Below are positions 45,701 to 54,539 of a stretch of 64,000 nucleotides of DNA, in pieces. Position 1 is the first letter of the stretch; every line of letters starts with the position of its first letter. This stretch comes from JAAYJT01 sp037445555 (lineage in GTDB: Bacteria; Bacteroidota; Bacteroidia; Bacteroidales; JAAYJT01). The position numbers and the translations under genes are program-made. The notes below the pieces were generated by a model, which did not search any database, was not told the DNA's origin, and was given only the letters and a program-made list of their open reading frames with translations. The stretch covers positions 15,889 to 79,888 of the forward strand of contig JBBIKG010000014.1 of assembly GCA_037445555.1 (NCBI GenBank), given 5' to 3'.

Positions 45701-47052
45701 GTTCAGACGGGAAAAAACAAGATATCGTGATAGGCCGTTCGGCCGAAATGCGTATCGTTGATACTAACACTGGTATTGTGCTTAGCTCAGCACACATTCC
45801 CTATGGGGCTAAACTCTATTTCAAGGCCGGCAGCCATGTGAAAAAAGGTGAACTTATTGCCGACTGGGATCCGTACAATGCGGTCATCTTATCTGAAGTT
45901 TCCGGAAACATCAGCTTTGACAATATCATCGAAGGGATTACGTACAAGGTTGAGTCAGACGAACAAACCGGCTATCACGACAAAGTGATTATTGAAACCC
46001 GCCATAAAGCGAAAAATCCTTCCATCCGGATAGTTACACCTGACAACGAAACCATCAGGGTGTATGATATCCCGGTTGGCGCTCACATCGTTGTGGAGGA
46101 CGGTAAACCTATTAAATCCGGCGATATCCTGGTGAAAATTCCGAGAGCTATCGGAAAAATGGGCGACATCACTGGTGGTTTACCTCGCGTTACCGAGTTG
46201 TTCGAAGCGCGCAACCCCAGCGATCCGGCCATCGTGTCTGAAATTGACGGAGTCGTTTCGTTCGGTAAGAAACTTAAGCGTGGAAACCGTGAAGTGATCA
46301 TCACCTCTAAAACAGGTGAGGAAAAGAGTTATCTGGTGCCAACCACCAAGCAGATTCTTGCCCAGGAAAATGACTATGTAAAAGCCGGAACACCACTAAG
46401 TGATGGTGCCACCACACCGGCTGACATACTGGCTATCAAAGGCCCCATGAAGGTGCAGGAATATATCGTGAACGAAGTGCAGGAGGTTTACCGGCTGCAA
46501 GGGGTTAAGATCAATGACAAACACTTTGAGGTCATCGTGCGGCAGATGATGCGTAAGGTGGAAATTGAAGATCCGGGAGATACCAAGTTCCTTGAAGGTG
46601 AGTTGATCAACAAAATCGACTTCCATGAAGAAAACGACTGGATCTTTGGCAAGAAAGTGATCATTGACCATGGTGATTCACAGAACTTCAAAAACGGTCA
46701 GATAGTGACTGCACGCAAATTGCGCGATGAAAACTCTGTGCTGAAACGCAAGGACAAACGGCCTGTGGAAGCCCGCGATGCCCAGCCAGCAACTGCACGC
46801 CAGGTATTGCAGGGCATCACAAGAGCTTCATTACAGACCAAGAGCTGGATCTCGGCCGCCTCATTCCAGGAAACCACCAAGGTGCTCACTACTGCGAGTG
46901 TGAGCGCCAAACGTGATGACCTGATGGGCTTGAAAGAGAACGTGATCGTAGGCCATCTCATACCGGCCGGTACGGGGTTGCGTGAATACGACAACCTCAT
47001 TGTGGGCTCAAAGGATGAATTTGCCCAGCTCCAGGCATCAAAAAATGACTAA
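42775..47052 (+). CDS. rpoC: DNA-directed RNA polymerase subunit beta prime
   Basis: The 1425-residue subunit has the N-terminal zinc site (Cys66, Cys68, Cys81, Cys84), the catalytic NADFDGD (471-477) that binds the active-site magnesium, and the second zinc site (Cys820, Cys894, Cys901, Cys904). The bridge helix and trigger loop region (GEPGTQLTLRTFHVGG) are intact. Length agrees with Bacteroidota RpoC. The next gene, a DUF3467 protein, is 18 bases downstream and probably part of the same transcript. Confidence 0.98.
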   Translation: MAFRKDNTFNSNFSSITISLASPEHILEGSSGEVLKPETINYRTYKPERDGLFCERIFGPVKDWECHCGKYKRIRYKGIVCDRCGVEVTEKKVRRERIGHIQLVVPVAHIWFFRSLPNKIGALLGISTKKLESIIYYEKYVVINAGIKRQELQYLDFLSEEEYFDIIDSLPRENQHLDDNDPDKFIAKMGADALSDLLSRLDLDKESFELRDKANKETSQQRKQEILKRLQVFEAFRDGLKRTENRPEWMVVKVVPVIPPELRPLVPLDGGRFATSDLNDLYRRVIIRNNRLKRLIEIKAPDVIMRNEKRMLQEAVDSLFDNSRKVSSVKTESNRALKSLSDSLKGKQGRFRQNLLGKRVDYSGRSVIVVGPELQLHECGLPKEMASELYKPFIIRKLLERGIVKTVKSAKKIVDRKDAVVWDILENILKGHPVLLNRAPTLHRLGIQAFQPKLIEGKAIQLHPLVCTAFNADFDGDQMAVHVPLGNAAILEAQLLMLASHNILNPANGAPITVPSQDMVLGLYYMTKGRRSEPSRQVKGEGMIFYSPEEVIIAYNEKVVDLHAYIKVRLTANKNGTKAKSLVETTVGRVLFNQVVPEEYGYINQLLTKKALRDIIGDVLKKTGTDKTARFLDDIKDLGFTMAFKGGLSFNLSDVIIPEIKDEFIEEANQEVEEVRFNYENGFITDNERYNQIIDIWTHTNSRLTTTLMDKLTKNNQGFNPVFMMLDSGARGSKEQIRQLSGMRGLMAKPQKSGATGGEIIENPILSNFKEGLSVLEYFISTHGARKGLADTALKTADAGYLTRRLVDVAQDVIISEEDCGTLRGLMIMALKKSEETVETLYDRILGRVSLHDVYHPQTGARLAVAGQELTEDICRQIDDSPIESVEIRSVLTCESKQGVCAKCYGRNLATGTMVQKGEAVGVIAAQSIGEPGTQLTLRTFHVGGTASNIAILSKIEAKYDGLLEIDELRYVDSSSSDGKKQDIVIGRSAEMRIVDTNTGIVLSSAHIPYGAKLYFKAGSHVKKGELIADWDPYNAVILSEVSGNISFDNIIEGITYKVESDEQTGYHDKVIIETRHKAKNPSIRIVTPDNETIRVYDIPVGAHIVVEDGKPIKSGDILVKIPRAIGKMGDITGGLPRVTELFEARNPSDPAIVSEIDGVVSFGKKLKRGNREVIITSKTGEEKSYLVPTTKQILAQENDYVKAGTPLSDGATTPADILAIKGPMKVQEYIVNEVQEVYRLQGVKINDKHFEVIVRQMMRKVEIEDPGDTKFLEGELINKIDFHEENDWIFGKKVIIDHGDSQNFKNGQIVTARKLRDENSVLKRKDKRPVEARDAQPATARQVLQGITRASLQTKSWISAASFQETTKVLTTASVSAKRDDLMGLKENVIVGHLIPAGTGLREYDNLIVGSKDEFAQLQASKND

Positions 47053-47070
47053 CCATTAAAAGTAGTTAAC

Positions 47071-47382
47071 ATGTCAGAAATAAATCAAAACCAGCAACTT
47101 AATATCGAGCTTACCGAAGACATAGCCGAAGGAATATACTCAAACCTAGCTGTCATCACGCACTCTAGTTCGGAGTTTGTTATCGATTTTATAAAGATGA
47201 TGCCCGGCATTCCCAAGGCTAAAGTAAAATCGCGTATTGTACTAACCCCGCAGCATACAAAAAGACTTGTACGGGCGCTGAAGGAAAATATTGCCAAATT
47301 TGAGTCAGTTCACGGAACCATCAAAGAGCCGGAAATGGAAAACATGCCTTTCCATCTTGGTGGGCCAACCGCACAGGCTTAA
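47071..47382 (+). CDS. DUF3467 domain-containing protein
   Basis: The 103-residue protein shows the DUF3467 pattern: EGIYSNLAVITHSSSEFVIDFIKMMPG, then AKVKSRIVLTPQHTKRLVRALKENI. Function is unknown. DUF3467 genes commonly sit right after rpoC in Bacteroidota, and it is 18 bases from rpoC here, so it is probably cotranscribed. It might assist transcription, but nothing in the sequence shows how. Confidence 0.88.
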   Translation: MSEINQNQQLNIELTEDIAEGIYSNLAVITHSSSEFVIDFIKMMPGIPKAKVKSRIVLTPQHTKRLVRALKENIAKFESVHGTIKEPEMENMPFHLGGPTAQA

Positions 47383-47408
47383 GCCTGAACTTATTTTAAC
47401 TTCTTAGT

Positions 47409-47448
47409 GATCCCCTGCTAAATATAACAGTAGGGGATCGTTGTTTTT
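47409..47448 (+). terminator. Terminator after rpoBC-DUF3467
   Basis: GATCCCCTGCT (47409-47419) pairs with AGTAGGGGATC (47429-47439), an 11-base-pair stem with one G-T pair and a 9-base loop, followed by GTTGTTTTTGG. Confidence 0.8.
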
Positions 47449-47787
47449 GGCCTGCCACATATCCGAATCGATTCCTTAGTCTAAAATGGGTGTCAGCTTG
47501 TTTTTTGGTGCTGTATTTGGGTGAAAGATTACCAGAATCTCAGAGAACATTACCCATTCTATGCGTCTGTTACAATTATGCAAAAGCTGACTTCATTATC
47601 AGGTAACGGTATGCAGCTGTAGGTGTCGCCTGGCTGTGAAGACGTATGTGTGCTGACAACCTTGCTACACAACTACTTCGCTGCTGGCGGCTTTGGTCGA
47701 TGAAACCAAAGACCAGTCTGCGTTCACTAAATAATGTAAAATCGGGCTTTATTGAAATGAAAGACGTACCTTTGCATCCGTAATCAA
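47449..47787. other. Intergenic region before the DUF2179 gene
   Basis: No gene is seen in this stretch. A Bacteroidota -7 element (TACCTTTG at 47767-47774) lies near its end and would serve the DUF2179 gene. Confidence 0.5.
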
Positions 47788-47802
47788 ATGCATCATAGAG
47801 TT

Positions 47803-48402
47803 ATGATAATGAGCTTGTTAGTCTCTGATTCATGGTGGTTTTCGTGGGTAATACTTCCGGTGTTAATCATTCTTGCACGAATTGCCGACCAGTCGATAGG
47901 CACCTTGCGACTTATTTTTTTATCGAAAGGATATAAATATTATGCTCCGATACTGGGATTTTTCGAAGTAATCATATGGCTTTTAGCTGTTACACAGATA
48001 CTGCGTCATCTTGACAATGCCCTCACCTACATTGCCTACGGGTTGGGTTTTGCCCTTGGTAACTATATAGGAATGGTAATTGAACAGAAGATCTCACTGG
48101 GAAACGTCATCATTCGCATCATACCCAAAGTGGATACCACTGAGCTGATCAATTACCTGCGCGAGCACAACTACGGCCTGACCACAATAGAAGCCATGGG
48201 AAGCCGAGGGCCTGTCACTGTTATCTTCTCCATTATCAAACGACGCGACATCGATCACGTAGTATCAATCATACATCAGTTTAATCCTACGGCGTTTTAT
48301 ACCATTGAGGATGTGAAGTCGGTGCATGAAGGTGTGCTGCGCAAAAGTCAGGAGAATTCTATCCTCGGATCCCTCCGGGGTAATACACGCAAATCAAAAT
48401 AA
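47803..48402 (+). CDS. DUF5698/DUF2179 membrane protein (UPF0316/YebE-like)
   Basis: The protein (199 residues from ATG 47803; 204 from ATG 47788) has three N-terminal membrane helices (DUF5698 part, ARIADQSIGTLRLIFLSKGYK) and a C-terminal soluble DUF2179 domain (GLTTIEAMGSRGPVTVIFSIIKRRD). UPF0316 proteins have no established function. I prefer ATG 47803 because 47788 falls very close to the expected transcription start from the upstream -7 element. It precedes the PLP enzyme by 53 bases. Confidence 0.8.
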   Translation: MIMSLLVSDSWWFSWVILPVLIILARIADQSIGTLRLIFLSKGYKYYAPILGFFEVIIWLLAVTQILRHLDNALTYIAYGLGFALGNYIGMVIEQKISLGNVIIRIIPKVDTTELINYLREHNYGLTTIEAMGSRGPVTVIFSIIKRRDIDHVVSIIHQFNPTAFYTIEDVKSVHEGVLRKSQENSILGSLRGNTRKSK

Positions 48403-48455
48403 TAACCTTGTAGCCTGACAGTCAGGCAATTTGAATTATAGTTCTGTGAACCTCT

Positions 48456-49637
48456 ATGAAAACTGATAATCTGAAATTTAACTCAAAACTGATTCATGGT
48501 GGCGACTACCATGATCCGCTGCATAGCGCTACTGTGCCCATCTATCAAACCTCAACTTTTGCTTTCGAAAATGCTGATCATGGGGCAGCTTGTTTCAGCG
48601 GTGAGGAGAAGGGGTATATCTATACCCGCATAGGCAATCCCACCATTGATGCGCTTGAGAACCTGGTAGCTGAACTAGAGGGTGGGGCAGGAGCCATTGC
48701 CGTAAGCTCAGGCATGGCAGCCGTGAATACCATCTATTTCGGGCTACTGAGCAAAGGCGATCATATAGTTAGCTCTGTAGCGGTTTACGGGCCTTCGCGC
48801 GTGGTGATGGAGAACTACTACTCCCGCTATGGTATCCTAGCCACTTATGTTAACACTTCCAACCCCGATGAAGTGCGAGCTGCCCTTAGACCTGAAACAA
48901 GGATGCTGTTTGTCGAAACACCTGCAAACCCTACCATCGATATCACTGACCTGCAGCTTATGGCCCAGATTGCTAGGCAACATAATATTTTACTGGTGGT
49001 TGATAACACGTTTTCGAGCCCATACCTGCAACGACCGCTCGATCTGGGTGCAGATGTTGTTTTTCATTCAATGACAAAATTCCTCAACGGGCATGCCGAC
49101 GTGGTGGCAGGCATTGTGGTGGCCAAACGCCCGGATCTTGTAAAAGTGCTTCGCAGTGTGATGATCAATCTGGGCTGTAACATGGATCCCCACCAGGCAT
49201 ATCTGGTGATAAGAGGCATCAAGACTTTGGCAATCCGGATGGACAGGGCGCAGGAAAATGCAAGTAAGATTGCTGCTTACCTGCATACTCATTCCAAAAT
49301 AGCCTGGATCAGGTATCCGGGTCTTGCCAATCACCCGCAGCATGAGCTGGCTTTGCGCCAGATGGATGGACCAGGAACGATGATTTCGTTCGGGGTAAAG
49401 GGGGGATTTGAAGCAGGCAAGAAGCTAATGAACAATATGAAGGTTGCACTACTGGCTGTTTCACTGGGTGGTGTGGAAACCCTGATACAACACCCCGCTT
49501 CCATGACTCATTCAAAAATGACCGCTGAAGCCCGCCTTGAGGCTGGAATCACCGACGACCTGGTACGTTATGCAGTGGGTATCGAGGATGCGACTGACCT
49601 GATAAACGACCTGGATCAGGCACTTGCCTCTATATAA
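48456..49637 (+). CDS. Cys/Met metabolism PLP enzyme (gamma-lyase / cystathionine synthase family)
   Basis: The 393-residue enzyme has the family PLP site SMTKFLNGHAD (the lysine forms the Schiff base), the Tyr/Arg pair in YTRIGNPT and the SSGMAAVNT phosphate loop. It resembles methionine gamma-lyase and cystathionine gamma-lyase/synthase. However, the segment where methionine gamma-lyases keep their characteristic cysteine (YGCT) reads VYGPSRVV here, so true gamma-lyase activity is doubtful. A role in methionine or cysteine trans-sulfuration is safer. It lies 21 bases before the patatin gene, on the same strand. Confidence 0.88.
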   Translation: MKTDNLKFNSKLIHGGDYHDPLHSATVPIYQTSTFAFENADHGAACFSGEEKGYIYTRIGNPTIDALENLVAELEGGAGAIAVSSGMAAVNTIYFGLLSKGDHIVSSVAVYGPSRVVMENYYSRYGILATYVNTSNPDEVRAALRPETRMLFVETPANPTIDITDLQLMAQIARQHNILLVVDNTFSSPYLQRPLDLGADVVFHSMTKFLNGHADVVAGIVVAKRPDLVKVLRSVMINLGCNMDPHQAYLVIRGIKTLAIRMDRAQENASKIAAYLHTHSKIAWIRYPGLANHPQHELALRQMDGPGTMISFGVKGGFEAGKKLMNNMKVALLAVSLGGVETLIQHPASMTHSKMTAEARLEAGITDDLVRYAVGIEDATDLINDLDQALASI

Positions 49638-49658
49638 TCAATTTGTCAGGTAAGATCT

Positions 49659-51986
49659 ATGCATATGCTGAAGTCTTCAAAAACATATTCTGGGAAACTC
49701 AATTCAGTTGCTTTGCTGTTGTTCTGTGGCCTGATGCTGCTTTCATTACAATTGCAGGGACAGAAGGTAGGCCTGGTGTTGAGCGGAGGCGGAGCCAAAG
49801 GTGTTGCCCATATTGGCGTAATTCGCGCGCTGGAAGAAGAAGGCATCCCTATAGATTTTATTACCGGAACCTCGATGGGGGCGATTATCGGCAGCTTATA
49901 TGCCATAGGCTGGACCACGGAGGAAATGGAACGTGTGATTCTTTCGGATGAGTTCCAGCATTGGTCCACTGGTAATCTCAGCGACGATTACAAATATTAC
50001 TTCAAGCAATCCAAGCCAACTCCCGCCTGGGTCAATTTCAGCATAAAGGTTGATTCGACCATTCAGCCTCGCATACCGGTTAATATTGTATCTCCTTTTC
50101 AGATGGACTTTGTGTTTCTTGAACTTTATGCTGCTGCCTCTGCTGCCTCCGGGAATAATTTTGATCGGTTATGGCGGCCTTTCAGATGTGTGGCGGCCGA
50201 TATTGAAAGCAACAAACCGGTCATCCTTCAAAATGGCGAATTGGGCAACGCTGTTAGGGCTTCTATGACCTTCCCATTCTACTTCAAACCAATACGCATT
50301 GATGGAACCCTGCTGTTCGACGGAGGGATGTATAATAACTTTCCGGTAGATGTAATGTTCAGAGACTTTTTCCCCGACATTATCATCGGAAGTAAGACTA
50401 GTGGTAATTTCAAGAACGTCAGAGACGACGACATCCTTTCACAACTCGAAGCAATGCTTACGGTAAACACCGATTTTACGATTCCCTGCGAAAATGGAGT
50501 ACTGATTGAACCGAAGCTGCCTAACGTGAATGTTATTGACTTCTCGAACACACTGGCTATTATTGACAGCGGGTATGTTGCCACCAAGAAACTTATTCCG
50601 GAGATACGTGCATTTGTTTACGATACCATAACACGTGCGCAGGTGGATTCAATGCGAAAATCCTACCGCAGCAAGTTGCCCGCGGTTGTAATAGACAGTA
50701 TCCACACCCGTGGGCTGAATGAAAAGCAGTCGTTTTATTTCAACAATATTTTGAAGCAGGGCCGGGAACTGATCGATATCTCCGAGCTCAAGAAATCGTA
50801 TTTTACATTGCTGGCCGAAAATAAAATCAAATATATTTTTCCGCGACTCAAATTCAACGAACAGAATGGGCTGTTTGACCTTTTTCTGGATATGGAACCC
50901 AATAGGGACCTGATGGTTGAGTTCGGTGGAAATATCTCGTCCTCAGCCATCAACAGCGCATTCATCGGGCTAAGGTATAATATGCTGGGACAAACAATAA
51001 CCACACTCACGCTCAACTCGAACATAGGCAGGTTTTACAGTTCAGCCACATTAGATGCACGTATTGAGCTGCCGTCGGCAGTGCCGTTCTATTTGGAACC
51101 GAATTTTACCTATCACCGATGGGATTTCTTTAATACCAATACCTATTTTTTTGAAGATAAAACCCCCTCGTACCTCATACAGACCGAAGCCAAGACTGAG
51201 TTTAATATCGGTCTGCCTTTTGGCACAAAGCGAAAAATTGTGTTAGGAGTGAATACGGCCAGATTGAACGACGAGTATTATCAAACAAACACTTTTACCC
51301 GGAATGATACGGTTGACCTGACAAAATTCTGGTCGTCAAGCCCTTACCTGATCTATGAGAAAAGCACCCTCAACGCCAAGCAATTTGCCAGGCGCGGTGG
51401 TTTTGTGCAGGCTGCACTGCGTTATATTTCAGGCACTGAAAGGCACTATCCCGGAACCACATCCAAGCAAACCGAACAGGCCAGGGATGTGCATTCATGG
51501 TGGCAGATGCGGCTGCGCTATCTGCAATACATGCACATGAACCCAAAATGGACCCTGGGGGTGAATCTCGAACTTCTGTTTTCGAACCAGGACTTATTCT
51601 CAAACTATACTTCCACGATGCTGGTGTCGCCTGGCTACCAGCCTTTTCCGGGGGCATCCACAAAGTTTATTCCGCACCTGAGGGCACATAGCTTTCTTGG
51701 TGCGGGAATCGCCCACGTATTCACTATCCGGAAGAATCTGGATGCCCGCCTTGAAGGATACATGTTCCTGCCTTACCGGCAAATTTCAGAAGACAATGAT
51801 TTTAGGGCATACTATGAAAGGCCATTTAAGAAAGCCTATGTATTCGGCACCGCAGCGCTGGTTTTTCACACTCCGCTGGGTCCTATCAGCCTGAACTACG
51901 ATACCTACGGAAATGCTGACCCAACCAAATCAGGCCTTATGTTGAATTTCGGATACCTGATATACAACCGTAGAGCATTCCAATAA
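49659..51986 (+). CDS. Patatin-like phospholipase with C-terminal outer-membrane barrel
   Basis: The 775-residue protein has a signal peptide, then a patatin domain with oxyanion GGGAKG (43-48), nucleophile Ser72 in GTSMG, and catalytic Asp221 in DGGMYNNFPVD. From about residue 330 to the end there is a POTRA-like segment and a BamA/Omp85-type barrel. This is the PlpD/type Vd autotransporter layout, in which the barrel places the lipase outside the cell. The protein would hydrolyse phospholipids at or beyond the outer membrane. All catalytic residues are intact. Confidence 0.88.
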   Translation: MHMLKSSKTYSGKLNSVALLLFCGLMLLSLQLQGQKVGLVLSGGGAKGVAHIGVIRALEEEGIPIDFITGTSMGAIIGSLYAIGWTTEEMERVILSDEFQHWSTGNLSDDYKYYFKQSKPTPAWVNFSIKVDSTIQPRIPVNIVSPFQMDFVFLELYAAASAASGNNFDRLWRPFRCVAADIESNKPVILQNGELGNAVRASMTFPFYFKPIRIDGTLLFDGGMYNNFPVDVMFRDFFPDIIIGSKTSGNFKNVRDDDILSQLEAMLTVNTDFTIPCENGVLIEPKLPNVNVIDFSNTLAIIDSGYVATKKLIPEIRAFVYDTITRAQVDSMRKSYRSKLPAVVIDSIHTRGLNEKQSFYFNNILKQGRELIDISELKKSYFTLLAENKIKYIFPRLKFNEQNGLFDLFLDMEPNRDLMVEFGGNISSSAINSAFIGLRYNMLGQTITTLTLNSNIGRFYSSATLDARIELPSAVPFYLEPNFTYHRWDFFNTNTYFFEDKTPSYLIQTEAKTEFNIGLPFGTKRKIVLGVNTARLNDEYYQTNTFTRNDTVDLTKFWSSSPYLIYEKSTLNAKQFARRGGFVQAALRYISGTERHYPGTTSKQTEQARDVHSWWQMRLRYLQYMHMNPKWTLGVNLELLFSNQDLFSNYTSTMLVSPGYQPFPGASTKFIPHLRAHSFLGAGIAHVFTIRKNLDARLEGYMFLPYRQISEDNDFRAYYERPFKKAYVFGTAALVFHTPLGPISLNYDTYGNADPTKSGLMLNFGYLIYNRRAFQ

Positions 51987-52035
51987 TTCAGCCCATCAAA
52001 TATTCAGGAGCATGGTCGTCTTTACGAATAATTCT

Positions 52036-52043
52036 TATTTTTG
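52036..52043 (+). promoter_or_regulatory. Bacteroidota-type -7 element for the DUF349 gene
   Basis: TATTTTTG fits TAnnTTTG in the gap after the patatin gene, about 127 bases before the DUF349 start. This would give a long leader. Confidence 0.4.
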
Positions 52044-52169
52044 CTCTCCTTATCGAAAAGAACAAGTCTTACCTAATTAATTATTCACCAGTTTAGTACG
52101 TAATTTTCCTCCAAACCGTGTGCGTAAGAGTGGCAGATACACTTTTAGGCAGTAGCGGGCGCAAAACAA

Positions 52170-54533
52170 ATGTTACCCATGAAAACGAAGAAGCAAACCA
52201 ATCCGGAACCGGAAAACGAAATGACATCAGATCTCCAGATCCCCGCTCTGCAAGAGCAAGTACCGAATGTGACTGAATCGCCTGAAGTAGCTATTGAAAC
52301 GATCACAGAATGCAGGCACCCAGAATCGCAGGAGAAAAACCTGGTTGAGGAAATCCCTGCTCCTGAACCTGTAGTTGAAAATCTTGACCACCAGGGTGTT
52401 GAATCCGAAACCACTGCCGAAATCAATGCCGTCGAAGAACTTCCGCCCGTTGAATCGACTGTAACGCCGGAGCCTGAAGAAACGTCCTTGATTGAAAACA
52501 CGTTATTGGTAGAAGAAAGGCAAGTGGTTGAACACACGTCGGTGGTTGAAGAAAGCCATGCTGAAGTAGTGGCTGACACATTTGTTGTATCGGCTCCGGA
52601 AGCCGGTGTGGTTGTGGAATTGACTGAAGAACCCACCACTGCAGAGGAAACTGTTTCGGAAGATGCGGATGACGAAGAGCAAGCTGAATTGCCAGTGATT
52701 GAGCAGCAGGCGCCAGCGGAACAACCATTGGTTGAGCTCGTGAGTGAACACGATTCCGAGGCAGATCCGCACGAAGAGGATGCGGAGGAGTTTGATGAAT
52801 CAGTGGGCGACAAAGATGACACACTCGAAAAAATGTCACGCCAGGAATTGGTTGAAGTTCTTGAATCCCTTGTTCACGAACCCGATATAAATAAAATTAA
52901 AGCAAAAGTCGCCCTTGTTAAGGTTGCATTCCTGAAGAAAGAAAAGGAAGAAAAGCTAGAACAATATAATCAGGTAGCGAGTGAAGAAATTGTCGCCGAG
53001 AATTTCTCGCCCGAACCTGACCAGATAAGCGAACGTTTTCATGCAGCCTTTATCATTTACCGCGAAAACAAACAACGATTCAATGAGGATCTAGAGAGGC
53101 AGAAGCAGGTAAACCTGGAGACCAAGAAAAGGATACTTGAGGATTTGCGCAATCTGATCAACTCGGAAGAGACACTGAAAAAGACATACGACGAGTTTAA
53201 GACACTGCAGGATGAGTGGAAGCAAACGGGTATTGTTCCGAAAAATGAAGTAAACAACCTATGGCAGAGCTACCACTTCCTGGTGGAGAAGTTTTTCGAC
53301 AAGGTCAAAATCAACAAAGAGCTTAAAGATCTTGACCTGAGAAAAAATCTGGAGCGTAAACTTGAACTCTGTGAAAAAGCCGAGGAGCTCTTCCTCGAAA
53401 CCTCGGTGACGAAGTCTTTCAAACAGCTGCAACAATACCACGAAGACTGGAAAGAGATAGGCCCGGTGCCACAGGATAAGAAGGATGAAATCTGGGAGAG
53501 ATTCAAAACGGCTTCAGACAAGATCAACGAAAGACGCCGGGAATTCTACGGTGAGATTCAGGCCGACCAGGATCGCAATCACCTGGCAAAATTGGCATTG
53601 TGCGAGAGAGCCGAACAGCTGTTGGCTAACTTGCCCGAAAGCCTGAAACAGTGGCAAAGCCTGACCCAGGAACTGAACGAACTGTTGAAGGTGTGGAAAA
53701 CCATCGGACCTGCACCTAAAAAAGAGAACAACGAGGTTTGGAAACGGTTCAAGGCCAGCCTTGATGCCCATTTTGTCAACTACAAAGAGTATCTCGACAA
53801 GCTCAAAGAGCACCAGATGAATAACTACAACCTGAAGGTTGATTTGTGTGTGCAGGCCGAAGCGTTGAGGTTGAGCGCTGACTGGAAAGAGACCACACGT
53901 GAATTGATACGATTGCAGAAGGAATGGAAAGAAATTGGTCCTGTACCCAGAAAACATTCGGACAAAATTTGGAAACGCTTCAGGGCCGCATGCGACGATT
54001 TCTTCGTTCGCAAGTCGGAGCATTTCAAAAATGTGTCGAAATCGGAAGAAGAGAACCTTGCCCGTAAAGTAGAGCTGATCCAAAAGGTTGAAAATTTTGA
54101 ACTTGGCGGGAACAAGGCGGAAAACCTTGAGGTGCTTAAAAACCTTCAGCGCGAGTGGATGGAAATTGGTCATGTGCCCTTGAAGGAGAAAGAACGTCTT
54201 CAAGCAGCCTTCAGATTGGCCATCAACAAACATTTCGATAAACTCCGCATCACGGCAACTGAGGTGAGTGCCATGCAGTACCGCAGCAGGATTGATTCGC
54301 TTAAAGATCATTCTGAAGTGGGAAGCAGGGTGTTTTCGCGCGAACGCACCTCGCTGCAGCAAAAGATCTCTAAACTCCAGGAAGACATCATGGTGTGGGA
54401 AAATAACATTGGGTTCTTTGCCGAGTCAAAGAATGCAAGCCTTGTCAAAAAAGAGTTTCAGAAAAAGATTGATCAGGCCAAGCAGGAACTTGCGCTGCTC
54501 GAAACCAAACTGAGATATCTCAGAGAATCGTAA
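52170..54533 (+). CDS. DUF349 repeat protein with acidic low-complexity N-terminus
   Basis: The 787-residue protein begins with about 215 residues that are very rich in Glu, Pro, Val and Thr (for example PPVESTVTPEPEE), probably disordered. A helical region with several DUF349 repeats follows (about residues 290-720). Each repeat contains a W-K-x-I/T-G-P-V/A-P core such as DEWKQTGIVPKNEVNNLW, DWKEIGPVPQDKKDEIWERF and EWKEIGPVPRKHSDKIWKRF. DUF349 repeats bind or scaffold in some bacteria, but the role here is unknown. A charged coiled-coil (about 730-787) ends the protein. Start may be ATG 52170 or 52179. aroC follows six bases after the stop codon. Confidence 0.85.
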   Translation: MLPMKTKKQTNPEPENEMTSDLQIPALQEQVPNVTESPEVAIETITECRHPESQEKNLVEEIPAPEPVVENLDHQGVESETTAEINAVEELPPVESTVTPEPEETSLIENTLLVEERQVVEHTSVVEESHAEVVADTFVVSAPEAGVVVELTEEPTTAEETVSEDADDEEQAELPVIEQQAPAEQPLVELVSEHDSEADPHEEDAEEFDESVGDKDDTLEKMSRQELVEVLESLVHEPDINKIKAKVALVKVAFLKKEKEEKLEQYNQVASEEIVAENFSPEPDQISERFHAAFIIYRENKQRFNEDLERQKQVNLETKKRILEDLRNLINSEETLKKTYDEFKTLQDEWKQTGIVPKNEVNNLWQSYHFLVEKFFDKVKINKELKDLDLRKNLERKLELCEKAEELFLETSVTKSFKQLQQYHEDWKEIGPVPQDKKDEIWERFKTASDKINERRREFYGEIQADQDRNHLAKLALCERAEQLLANLPESLKQWQSLTQELNELLKVWKTIGPAPKKENNEVWKRFKASLDAHFVNYKEYLDKLKEHQMNNYNLKVDLCVQAEALRLSADWKETTRELIRLQKEWKEIGPVPRKHSDKIWKRFRAACDDFFVRKSEHFKNVSKSEEENLARKVELIQKVENFELGGNKAENLEVLKNLQREWMEIGHVPLKEKERLQAAFRLAINKHFDKLRITATEVSAMQYRSRIDSLKDHSEVGSRVFSRERTSLQQKISKLQEDIMVWENNIGFFAESKNASLVKKEFQKKIDQAKQELALLETKLRYLRES

Positions 54534-54539
54534 AATACG

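Noticed and set aside
52145..52822. Minus-strand serine-rich open frame
   Set aside because: It is the antisense of the acidic, glutamate-rich N-terminal part of the DUF349 gene; composition follows from the opposite strand.
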